Of a stretch of DNA of 64,000 nt, positions 23,939 through 36,000 are shown one piece after another. Numbering within the stretch: the stretch's first letter is position 1; every line of letters starts with the position of its first letter. Location of the stretch: the NCBI GenBank assembly GCA_031308135.1, contig JAHLJT010009419.1, positions 38,371,221 through 38,435,220 on the forward strand, written 5' to 3'. The notes under the pieces were generated by a model. That model made no database searches, was not told where the DNA came from, and worked only from the letters and a program-made list of their open reading frames with translations. This stretch comes from Acheta domesticus. Taxonomy: Eukaryota > Arthropoda > Insecta > Orthoptera > Gryllidae. A program made the translations under genes and the position numbers.

Positions 23939-24280
23939 TTAATTCCTTTGAATGTTACCTTTATCGGACGTTTCTGGGAATTGTAAAGAATCATTGACTC
24001 TTTTTGTCTTTATTCTACGTGTCGTGGAAATACTAACTCCAGTATACGCTGAAGCCCGATCCAAAGCGTTACTCAAAGGAAACAACATAACCTTGTTTCC
24101 CTTTTCCATTTCACAAGCATTCGCAACTTTTCCGATAATTTTGCGTTCGCCGCTTGTATACGTCCTCTTAACTTTTTCAGGAGTTTGAGGTGCCTTCGTT
24201 GAAAGACTTGGACATGCCGCAACCATTTCTTTAGATATTATTGAGCATGGAGGAATATATAACATTCTATATTCCTCCAT
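23939..24280 (-). CDS. IS630/mariner-like DDE transposon N-terminal exon
   Basis: An intact 113-codon frame beginning at ATG 24278-24280. Residues 39-100 read TYTSGERKIIGKVANACEME, then LFPLSNALDRASAYTGVSIS and TTRRIKTKR. This matches the N-terminal helix-turn-helix layout seen in insect IS630/Tc-mariner-type DDE elements: SGERKII, a Lys/Glu-rich spacer, a PL-x-x-V/A-x-x-R-x-A-x-x-TGVS segment and TVRRIK. A good splice donor (AAAG|GTAAC) at 23959/23958 suggests the coding region continues in another exon, which I could not find. Absence of stops over the domain suggests either a young copy or a domesticated gene. The DNA-binding role is inferred from the family, and no catalytic domain is visible here. 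Confidence 0.5.
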   Translation of the reverse strand: MEEYRMLYIPPCSIISKEMVAACPSLSTKAPQTPEKVKRTYTSGERKIIGKVANACEMEKGNKVMLFPLSNALDRASAYTGVSISTTRRIKTKRVNDSLQFPETSDKGNIQRN

Positions 24281-24281
24281 G
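24246..24281. repeat. Perfect 14-bp hairpin over the DDE start codon
   Basis: CATGGAGGAATATA at 24246-24259 and its exact reverse complement at 24268-24281 are separated by 8 bp. The hairpin contains the minus-strand ATG of the DDE-like exon. It may be a remnant of a terminal inverted repeat or a snap-back duplication. A regulatory role is speculative. Confidence 0.6.
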
Positions 24282-24535
24282 TTATTGAGAAACCCGAAGA
24301 GAAGTTCTCGACTTTGAAAGCAGCTATCTTTGTCTAGCTTCTGTTTCGCGCCAACGAAGTTTTACTGTTTGGAATGTCATCAGTTCTCGCCGCGAGATTT
24401 TGCCTTCAACTGGTATTACTCAAGGGAGGGGGAAGCAACGTCATCGGTCAAGAAAAGTTGCGCGGTTATAAGCTGAAATAGGCCCCTAGGTGACGTCGCT
24501 AGACTATAACCCGATTTATTCAACTCTGCCTCGGT

Positions 24536-24651
24536 CAGGTATCAGCTGTTGGCGGTTTCATCCAAATGGGAGCTTGAACGTTACCATAGTGACGTCACTG
24601 CAGCGACATATAAGATCCCGAATGGATGAAACCGTCAATAGCTGATACCTG
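24536..24651. repeat. 29-bp inverted repeat flanking a CRE palindrome
   Basis: The arms at 24536-24564 and 24623-24651 are reverse complements with two mismatches. Between them, at 24590-24597, is TGACGTCA, a perfect cAMP-response-element palindrome. A related TGACGTCG lies at 24491. The structure could be a miniature inverted-repeat transposon or the core of a promoter for the GC-rich segment that follows. Confidence 0.5.
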
Positions 24652-25110
24652 CCAGAAGCACGATTAGAAAAATCGCACAGTAGCAGTGGTGTCAAGGTCT
24701 GCTACTGGTGGCTGTGGCAAGCGTTGTGACATCGTGCCACGCCACGAGCTTCTCTGCGCAACTAGCGTCGGGAAAGGACAACTGGCGCTGTCTCTGGTGG
24801 CCGGGTAATGAACTGCGTGAAGGGGCGATTTCGGTGTGGCACTCGTGTCACGGACTCCCACTCGTGGCATCGACCTTGACAACACTGCACTATACGAATA
24901 GTCTCGCGGTCCGCGGTCCCAGTGCTGGTCGCGCTGTCTTCAAGGGTGAGCGCCCGGCGATTTAGGCCCGCTTCCGGAAAGGAGCTGGAGAGGAGGTGCC
25001 GGCTGCGCGGCAGCTACTCAACCGCGCCTTGTGGCGGGCGAGGTAACTGCTTGTTTTTCCTCCCGAACTTCGGTTGGGCTGCGTGCACGGGGTGGACTGC
25101 ATTCGCTGCC

Positions 25111-25148
25111 ATGCTGCGATCCAGAGCCACACTTCTTGCGCGCCACAG
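25111..25148 (+). CDS. Possible first coding exon with mitochondrial presequence
   Basis: ATG at 25111 in the context GCTGCCATGC opens a 12-codon frame (MLRSRATLLARH plus two bases). It ends in a textbook donor, CACAG|GTGAGT, at 25148/25149. The Arg/Leu/Ala-rich, acid-free N-terminus resembles a mitochondrial targeting sequence. The exon sits at the edge of a GC-rich segment (24700-25150) downstream of CRE-like palindromes, as expected of a promoter-proximal exon. No second exon was recognised. If real, the intron may extend into the repeat tract beyond 27 kb. Confidence 0.3.
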
Positions 25149-25159
25149 GTGAGTGTATA

Positions 25160-26429
25160 ATAGTGTCCTAGAACGCTCTTTTATGATTTGAAGCAAAATT
25201 ACGTCCCGTATCAATGCAAAAGTCTCAAAGACAATTTGACCAAAAGGATGGCAGCGGATTTACAAATAAAAAGCCATCGCTAACTTGCGGTCAAAGCGAA
25301 AATCGTGTCAAATCATGTTTAAATTGGTGTACAGTACTACTTGAGAATGCAACGGCGAACTACTCAACTTGTCCCAGAACTTGTGAAGGAATTATTTTAG
25401 CTTGCAATGGGCTTTAACTGAGAAGCAAAACCCACCTTCGGGCAGAGGTACTTCTCACCACCTGCCTTTTGCTACACACACACACACATGAGGATGCATT
25501 TCTTGATCTACTAAAGTCGTCTCCAAAAAACATTTTAAACTTTCTGAAAATTTTAATTGATGTGGCGAATAGTCGAATCAATAACGACACTCAAATTTTT
25601 CCTAGGACCCGCTTCAATGTTTTCTTGAAAATTCTATTTAGCATTGATTTATTTTATGATATTTCAAATCTTTGAATATGGATAAAATAATATGGATGTA
25701 TATAATTTTTAAAACGTAAAAATTGTAATATTTTGATACGTAAGTATTATTTTTTCATGCTAGAATTTACTATCTTCAATTGAAGTGTCTACTCGTACAT
25801 AATTGCAGGGTCTTAAAGGAAAACAGCTTTGTCGTGTAACACTACTGCCTGTATTTTTTTGGTAATGGAAAAATGACTGCTTCACCACCTCTTCATGAAA
25901 CATTGATTTCAAAGAAATGTTTCATCAATATTTTAGAGAAATAGAAAAAAGGGGAAAGAAATAAACTACAATAATATCTTTGCATTCTTTTATTTCAGTT
26001 GAAAATAATGAGATCTGGTGTAATAGAAATAAAGAATCAAAATTTCAAGAAAAGTTTCTTTTTAATTTCAGATTTTCAAAAACAATCTGAACTTTTATAA
26101 CATTGTATGAAAAATATTTTAATACATCAGAATAAATACAATATTAATACACAGAGCAAAAAGATGCGAGTGATCTAGACATGTAAAACAATTTGTAATT
26201 GAAGAAAGTAGATGAAGTAAGACAATAACCTTTAATATTTCAATTTATCAATATGCACGTAACAAAATAAGTACATAATTAATGTAAATAACACCTCACA
26301 AGAGGACGTAAATTCTTAAAGAAATATTGATATCAAAGTTATCAGCAAACTCTTATATAAAAACTATATTTAATTTAAGTTTGTAACTGAAAACCCTTAT
26401 AAACATGTAATTTATAATGAGAAATGTAT

Positions 26430-26465
<36 letters not shown>

Positions 26466-27000
26466 TGTTTACAGACAACTCTGTTTATTTATTTAAAGTT
26501 GATTCGACTTTAAATCAAATCAAATCTGTTAATGTATTTTAAATATATCGCAATATCAATAGAGTACTTCCAACAAATGATTTCTAAGACCTTAGCTTCT
26601 TAATTGAATAACACGTTGACTGATATACGAATATACAGCGCAATATTTTAATGCGCGAATTTCAGCATTGGTATATACAGCAGAAAGAAGTCTCAAGTAT
26701 AGTAAAGATTGCCATATTTTACAGCTGTAGTAAAAGAGAAAGAAAATATGTGTGGAAAATAAGGGGACTCTAATTTGTGATTTTTGATAAGTAAGCCAGA
26801 GGAGACAGAGAAAAACAAGAATAAGAACAATATATACAAAAAGGATCATTGGAATATTTTAATCCAACTTTTGGAAATATAATTTTCGCTTAAATATCCT
26901 TATTTCCATTGTATTTAAAATGTGTATGCTTTCATTGAATCCCAAACTTCAAGCGGCTTATATTTTTCAGAATAAACGTTTAAAATTAAAAGAAGTAAAT
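25160..27000. other. AT-rich spacer, no gene seen
   Basis: Very AT-rich. Contains a (TA)n microsatellite at about 26432-26461 and a short (AC)n run near 25474. No exon is supported. Confidence 0.45.
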
Positions 27001-30000
27001 CTTAACACGGTGAGAATGAAAAAATAAAATAAGTTTGCTTTACTAATAGCATTTACCTTAATTTGCATATGAAAGTAACAAAAGCAATCACAGTGCTATG
27101 GTAAAAATGAAAGAAGAAAAGGAAAATAAAGAAAAAATAATGAAATACAGTTCGGAATTAATATTGGCATTGCATAAAAAGATCATGAAATTTGATAAAA
27201 ATATCTTTGGGGCAAATTGGAGAGGAAATATTCTGGCAAAGAAAAGGAGAAAAACTTAGAAGCCTTGAATATGGAAATATAAGAAGATGAAGTGTACAGA
27301 CAGAAAAGAGTAAAAAATAGACATAGTTTTGAGAAATTACAGTTCATAAAACGAATATAACAGTACAGTTTATGGAACGACGTATACAGAAATAAAATAT
27401 GTATGCTCTTAGTGCTTGTTGATGTATATGTAACTAATAGTTTATCAAGTGTTTTACTTTGTTTTGCTCATGTTTTTTATAGGCATATTCGATTTAGTAT
27501 TATTGTTACTACTCTTTCCTGTTTTGCAATCCTGTAAACAATATGTATTGTTGTACCTTGTACTGAATCTGTAAACCTCCATTAATGTATTACTGTTGTA
27601 ATGTATATTTTCTGAGTCACTAATGACCTAGCTGTTGATGCGACTTTAAATAAACAAAAGCATATAAACAAAATATGTATGAATATTTTTTGAAAGTATT
27701 TATCGTGAAGGGAAAATGTAAGTAAGTAAAGTCTCCCGCTGATTTACGTGAATGTAGGCAATTAAAAAAATCTACAAAAGGGTCAAAAAAGAGATGAAAC
27801 TGAGAAATAATTTAGAATGGCTTTGAAAATAAAAGTAAGAAAATGAAATAGTATTTGAAGAGAAGTCACAAGAATGTTAATTAACAACTGAACAGAAGGA
27901 GAAAAGAAAGAAAGAAAGAAAAAGAAGAGTGCAATGAAAAAGAAAAGGGATAAAATAAAGGCCAATGTTCACACCAAAACTCTTCAACATGCAATAAAAA
28001 TAAGCAAATTCGTATTCACTGAATAAAGTGGAGATAAAAAGAATTTATATAGATGGTGAATTTAGATATTTTAAAATAAGTCACTGGAAATGCAATAAAA
28101 ATATAAAAAGGAAAGGCGTGTGCTGCTTTGCAACTACGTAAAGAGTACAGAAGTCGAAGGTAGCGAAGTAAAATGGGATAAGAAAGATAAATCAAGAAAG
28201 TAGAAACGTTTTTGGAGAGAAAATGTATTGAAAGATGTAAAGACACTGAAGTAAGATAATGTCGAGACTGACTTAAAATGATAAAAATATATTAAGATGC
28301 TAGACACAGAAATGTAAAAACAAAGAAGAGTGTATGTATGTATACTGAAATAAAGTAAATAGGAATTTATTTTAAAATAATAAGAAATGAGTATTCATTA
28401 AAGTTTGAAAAAAATACACAGGCTGATTTACACACAATAAGGTATAGATCTGAAAGTGGAAGTTTAGTAAAAAGAATAGGTCACGGCAAATGAATTTCTG
28501 AAGGAAAAGTATAGATCAAGCAATGAGAATATAAAGAGGTGGAATCGTCCATAAGTAAGAAATAGTAAAACAAATTATGAACATGCAATGCAATGAATAT
28601 TTGAAAAGAAAAAGTTCTGGACATGTAATACAGACTGAGTTTTAAAGAAATGCATGCTAAATGATATCATTGCAATAGAAATAGAAACTAAGAGATATTT
28701 AAGAATAATCTCTAAAAGTAAATGTTTGAGCATGCAATCTCAACTGATTAAGGAATATGTAAGTGTTGCTGATCAACAACAAAGAAACAAGTATAGAAGA
28801 GGAAATGATGTACAAAACGAAATCAGAAAGAAGTTACACATGCTAATGTATTGAACATGCTATGAAAATGCTTACAAAATTAGACACATGCTCGTTCGCG
28901 ACTCCAAAGTAAAGAAGGAAAAAATTAAGAAAATCATAGCTCATGAGTAAATATTGAAATGAAAAAGAATATGAAGAACAGTAGAAATTGAGGAGAGAAA
29001 GTATTATGCGTATTTGCAGCAAAAGAAGTAGAAAACGGATAGAAAAATAGAGAAAAGTAGAAACAGAAAATAAATAAGTTTAAGAAGAGAAGAGTTGTAC
29101 GGAAATGTTTGAAAAGAGTAAGTACCGAAATTTTTCGCAAATTGAAGAATGAACACCATGTTTTATTGCAATAACTCAAAATATGTATAACGTAATGAAG
29201 ATGTAGAGAATACAAAGAAAAGAATGAGAAAATGTATTCCAGCAACGCGAATCATTTCGTACAGGAATAGAAATACAGAGAATTAAAGAATTGAACGAGA
29301 AATTAAATCAAAATTAGATATAAAGGAAGTATATTTGAAAAAAAGAAATGAAAATTCAAAGAAAACCGAATTTAAAAAAGTGCATTAACAAAAAATAGGA
29401 AAAGAAATGAGGAGGAAGTAGATTGAAGGAAAAGGAAAAACACTCAAAAATTAAGAATTTAAGAACGATTAAGCTACATGCTGAAGCTCAAGAAAACAAA
29501 AGAAAGCCATAAAAAAGTATAGAGAAATGAAAAGAGAAATAAGAAAGTTTATGGAAATAAAATAGAAAGGAAATGTTTGAAAAGAACGCGCTTTGAACAT
29601 GCAAAACAAGTTGAGGAATGAACATCCACATGCTGTAGTAACACGAAGTTTGTAGAACGCAAATACGGAAGTAGAAAATATAACAAAAGAACGAGATAAG
29701 TCAAAATAAAATACTTAGAAAATACGTTTGGAAAGAAAAAGACAGAACGCACTAATAAAACTGAATTAAGAATAAATACATGCGTAGTAAAATAGAAAAT
29801 AAGTAAGGACAAAGGGGAGAAATTACTTGAGTGTCAAACACAACAATCAGAAATTTAAGTCACAAGAACTTATACATGCAGACGTCTAGCGAAACCAAAA
29901 TAGTATAGTGCTGATAGAGAAGGAGATAAAAGAAAAAGGAGAAACAAGAAATAAAATAAAGTGCTAAAAGTGTTAAAATAAAACCTCAAAAAATTTATTT

Positions 30001-33000
30001 CAAAAGAATAAGTACCGAACATGCAACAAAAATTGAAGAAAGAAGCAGGAGCATGCCATATTACAGCAACACGAGGAAAGAAGTAGAGAAAACAATAAAA
30101 ATGTAGATTATTCGAAAAACATACCGAAAATTAGAAGAATTTTAAAAAAATATTCTTCAAAAGAAAAAGAAATGAACATGCAAAGAAAACGGAAATGAGA
30201 AAATACGCTTGCTCATTGAAATAAAAAATGTAAGGTGGCAGAAGAGAAATTAAAACAGAGGAGACAACTTTCAGAGAGTAAGAATATCAGAACGTGTATA
30301 TGCACATGCGCCGGTAGATAAAAAAAGTGCAAAACGGATAGATAAATACAGAAACTGAAAAGAGAAATTATAAGGTCTGTAGGAATAAAGCATCAAGTAA
30401 ATATGTGTGAAAAGAATAAGTTCAAAGCACACAATATAAACGAATAAACAGACGCATGCTGTTGTGCGAAAACCCAAATGATGTAGAACACGTGTATAGG
30501 GGTAGAGAATACGGAGAAGTACAGCATTAAATATATAGGAAATGTGTTTGGAAAGAAATTGTTTGCACCCCATTTTGCAAACAAAAAACGGCAAGCACAA
30601 TAACACAGAAGGAAGAAATAGAGTATTTAAATATCGAAGATAACACTCAGAAGTTAAAGAAATAAGAACAAATACATGCAAAAATGAGGAAAAAGAAGTA
30701 AACTCATAAAGAAGTCCAGAAAAATTGAAAAAAAAGAAAGTAAATACGAGTAAAGGGTAGAAATAAAGTAAAAACATGTTTCAAAAAAAGGAGCACTGCA
30801 CATGCAACAAAATTTGAATAATGAACAGGTTCGTGATGCGTTGGCAACTACACAAAACATAAATATTCTATGTAAAGAAAGTATACATGCAGAAGAGCAA
30901 ATAAGAAGAAAAGTAATGAAAAAGTAGAGAAAATTAAGAAGAGAAACAATAAAATAAGTATAGAATAAAGTATCAGAGATAATGATTGAAAATAATATAC
31001 GCCGGAAAAGCAACACGAATTGCATAATGCAGTACAGGAATAAAAATATAGAGAATTAAAGAATTGAACGAGAAATTAAATCAAAATTAAATGTAAAGAA
31101 AGTATTTTTGGAAAGAAAAAGAAATGAAAAAGCAAAGAAAACTGAGAGAAGAATAGACGTGCCCTGCATTGTAATCACACGAAATGTGTATAACACGAAT
31201 ATAAATAGAATTCAAGAAGAGAACGTGATGTTTAGTTAAATTATATACTAAGGATGCATTTCAGGTAAGAAAAAGAACAGAACATGCAAAGAAATTTGAA
31301 TTAAGAACAAGTGCAGGCACATTAAAATAGAAAAAGAAGTAAGGAGAAATTTGAATTCAAAGGAGAAAAAACTGGGAAATTAAGGAGAGAAAAACGTATA
31401 CAGGCAGATTCACAGCAAAAGAATCGAAATAGAAAAGTGAAAAAAGGAATAGAAAAATATGTAGTAAAAACATCAAGGAAACTTTTAAAAAGAATATGTT
31501 CTAAGCATGCTAATAAAATTTAAGAAAGAACCCATGGAACTAGATCCATGCAGTAAAGAAACAACAAAAGAGAGATAGAGAATACAAGAGAAGAACGAGA
31601 TAATTAAGTGAAATGTAATATACAGGAAATATTTTTGGAAAGAAAATTACTCAACATGCAACGAAAACTGAAATGAAAGACAGTGCTTGCACAATGAAAT
31701 TGGAGAAAGAATAAGGAAGAAACAGAAAAACTAGAAAGAGAAATAAGAAAGAATGGAGAAACAAAGTGTCAAGGAAATATGATTGAGAAAAATGAGAACT
31801 GATCTTACAGCAAATATTGAGAAATGATTAGATTCATGCTGTAGTGAAAGAACAAAGAAGATAAGGAACACGAATAGTGTTGTAGAGTGTAGAAGAAAAG
31901 AACAAGATATTTTGTCAAAATTACATGTATAGGGAAAATAATTGAAAGCAAAAAGATCAGAACCTGTAAAGAAAATTGAAAATTAAAAAGGAACAAGGTC
32001 ATGCGCTCTAAAAAATAACACAAGGAAGTATGAAGACAACGAATTTAATGTATTTATGTGTAATCAAGACAGTATTAAGAAAATATAGAAATAAGAACAA
32101 AACAAGTAGAAGTTTGCAGGAAAGAAGTAGGAAACTGGAAAAGAAGTGATTACATGAAAGTAAAAATAGATAGAAGAAAATATGAAGAAACAAAGTACAA
32201 TGTATAATCATAAAAGATAAGTACTGGACATGCAGGGAAAATTGAAGAACAAATAGGTGCATGCTACATTGCAACAACACGAAAAATATAGAAATTACAG
32301 GAAAGAATCAAACTTTAAGACAGAATCATATAAAAAGTAAGTAAGGAAATGAACGTGCATCGAATTCTAAATTAAGAATAAGTGCATGCAAAATAAAATA
32401 GAAAAAGTAAGGACAAAGTTGATAAATTAAGAGCAAAGGAGATAATATTCAGAAATAAACGATAGAAAAACGAATACATGTAGATGAATTGCAAAAAAAT
32501 AAGCTGAAAAGTGAGAAACTACAAAACCTGAGGAATAAGGAGGTTCATGCTTTTATGCAACAACTCAAAAGATAGAGAATACGAAAATCTGTATAAAATG
32601 TAGAAAAGAATAAGGTATTAACACAAAATGACATGCATAGAAAATATTTTTGGAAATAAAAAAAACGATACATGTAAAACATGCTGAAAAGGGAACGAGT
32701 ACATGCGCAATAAAATAAAACTAAATTAAGGAGGAAGTAAACAAATTGAATGTCAAATACTACACTCCGACATTACAGAAATAAGAAATAATGCATGCAT
32801 AAATCCAAAATAATTATTAGAAAACAGAAAGACAAATAGAAAAAGTAAAAATAGATACTAGAAGGTATATATAAGCAAATGATCCAGGATGTAGAACCGC
32901 AATAAATGTATGTATTGTTCATGTCAGAAAAATTGAAGAATAAATACATGCATGCTATATTGCAACAACACAAAACATGCAGAAAATCCAACACAAGAAC

Positions 33001-36000
33001 GAAAAATTAAGACAAACTCATATATAATGGAAGTAATTCTGGAAAGGAAATGAACTCAACATGCATCGAATATTGAACTAAAAACCAATACATGCAAAAT
33101 AAAATAGAAAAAAGAAAAAAAGGAAGTCGATCAATTAAAGCAATTCAGAAAACACTCAGAATTTAACGATAGAAAAACGAATACATTCAGATGCATATCA
33201 AAAGAAAGGGGGTAGAAAAGTGACAATAAGTATAGGAAAGTGAAAACAAGAAATAGAAGTGCATGTAGAAATAAAGTAACACGGAAATGTAGGAAAGAAA
33301 TAAGTTTTGAACATGCTAATAAAGTTTAAGAATGAACAGATCCATGCTGTAGTGCTAAAACACAAATATGTAGATAATATGAGAAAATAAAGATTTAATA
33401 AGTTGAAAATAAATACACAGGAGTATTTTCCTAAAGAGAAAGGACTGAACATGCAATGAAAACTGAATTACGAACAAGTGCTTGCAAATAAGGTATAAAA
33501 AGAAGTAATCTGGAAATAGAGAAAAGAGAAATAAGAAATATGGAAGAAATAATGAATCGAAGAAATAATGAAACAAAGAAATATATTTGAGAAGAAAAAG
33601 TTCTGAACATGCAACAAATATCGAGAAACGAACAAGATCATGCTCAAGTGCAAAAAAACAAGAGAAAGGACATGAATAACGTCGAGGAAGGTGAAAGATA
33701 AGAATTAAATGTTAAGTCGAAATGACATACTTAGGAAATATTTTGGGAAGTAAAAATTTACATGCAATGGACGCTCAAAAAGAAACAAGTGCATGCGTAA
33801 TAAAATAAAACTTAAGTAAGAAGGAAGTAGAAAAAGTAGAAGGAAGTCAAAGACAATACTCAGAAATAAGATAAATAGAAAAGAATACATGCTGAAGTGC
33901 GAAAAAAGAAATATAAAACTGAAAAAGATGTAATAAATGTAAAAATAGTTTTATAAAAATATGTAGAAACATAGTATAAAATAAATATGTTCGAAAAGAA
34001 ATAACAAGGAACATGCAAGAATAATTGAGAAATAGGAAGATGCATGCTTTATTAGAACACAAAAAATGCAGAACACAAATAAAAATGTAGAAAATGAAGA
34101 AAAACAAAAAATACAGAATGAATATAAACAAGAAGAAATTCGGGATAGAAAAGGAACTGAACATGCATTGAATGTTGAATAAAGAACAAGTGCATGCAAA
34201 ATAAAATAGAAAAAGAGTAAGAAGAAAGTCGATACATTAAGCAATGCAGAAAACACTCAGAATTTAACGATAGAAAAACTAATACATTCAGATGCACTGC
34301 AAAAGAGGGGGTGTAGAAAAATGGTAATAAGTATAGAAAAGTGAAAAAAAGAAATAGAAGTGCATGTAGAAACAAAGTAACAAGCAAATGTTGAAAAAAA
34401 ATACGGTTTGAGCATGCTAATAAAGTTTAAGAATGAACAGATCCATGCTGTAATGCTACAACACAAAGATGTAGGTAATATGAGAAAATAAAAACGTAAT
34501 AAGTTGAAAAGAAATACACAGGAGTATTCATTTAAAGAGAAAGGACTGAACATGCAATGAAAACTGAATTACGAACAAGTGCTTGCAAGTAAAGTATAAA
34601 AAGACGTAATTGGAAATAGAGAAAAGGGAAATAAGAAATATAGTGGAAATAATGAATCAAAGAAATATATTTGAGAAGAATAAGTTCTGAACATGCAAAA
34701 ATACTGAGAAACGAACAAGATCATGTTCAAGTGCAAAAACACAAGAGGAAGAACATGAATAACGGCAAGGAAGGTGAAAGATAAGAATTAGATCTTAAGT
34801 CGAAATGACATATATAGGAAGTATTTTGGTAAGTAAAAATATACATGCAATGGACACTCAAAAAGAAACAAGTGCATGCGCAATAAAATAAAACATAAGT
34901 AAGAAGGAAGTAGAAAACGTAGTAGGAAGTGAAAGACAATACTCAGAAATAAGATAAAACATGCGCAATAAAATAAAACTTAAGCGAGAACTAAGTAGAA
35001 AAAGTAGAAGGAAGTCAAAGACAATACTCAGAAATAAGATAAATAGAAAAGAATACATGCTGAAGTGCGAAAAAAGAAATATAAAACTGAAAAAGAAGTA
35101 ATTAAAGTAAAAATTGTTTTATAAAAATATGTAGAAACAAAGTATAAAATAAATATGTTCGAAACGAAAGAACAAGGAACATGTAAGAATAATTGAGAAA
35201 TAGAAAGATGCATGCTTTATTAGAACACAAATAAAAATGTAGAAAATGAAGAAAAAAGAAAAAAATACAGAATGAATATAAACAAGAAGAAATTCGGGAT
35301 AGAAAAGGAACTGAACATGCATTGAATATTGAATAAAGAACGAGTGCATGCAAAATAAAAAAGTAAAGAGGAAGTCCAACATTAAAGCAATGCGAAAATC
35401 ACTCAGAATTTAACGATAGAAAAACGAATACATTAGATGCACAGCAAGAGAAAGGGTGTAGAAAAGTGACAATAAGTATAGAAAAGTGAAAACAAGAAAT
35501 AGAAGTGCATGTAGAAGTAAAGTAAGAAGAAAATTTTGGAAAGAAATAGATTTTGAGCATGCTAATACAGTTTAGGAATGAACAGACCCATGCTGTAGTG
35601 CTAGAACACAAATATGTAGATAATATGAGAAAATAAAGATTTAATAAGTCGAAAAGAAATATACAGGAGTATTTTTGTAAGAGAAAGGACTGAACATGCA
35701 ATGAAAACTGAATTACGAACAAGTGCTTGCAAGTAAAGTATAAAAAGACGTAATGTGGAAATAGAGAAAAGAGAAATAAGAAATATTCATTGTATATCAA
35801 AGAAATATATTTGAAAAGAATAAATTCTAAACATGCAACAAATACTGAGAAACGAACAATGTCATGCTCAAGTGCAAAAACACAAGAGAAAGAACATGAA
35901 TAACGGCAAGGAAGGTGAAAGATAAGAATTAGATGTTAAGTCGAAGTGACATATATAGAAAATATTTTGGGAAGTAAAAATATACATGCAATGGACACTA

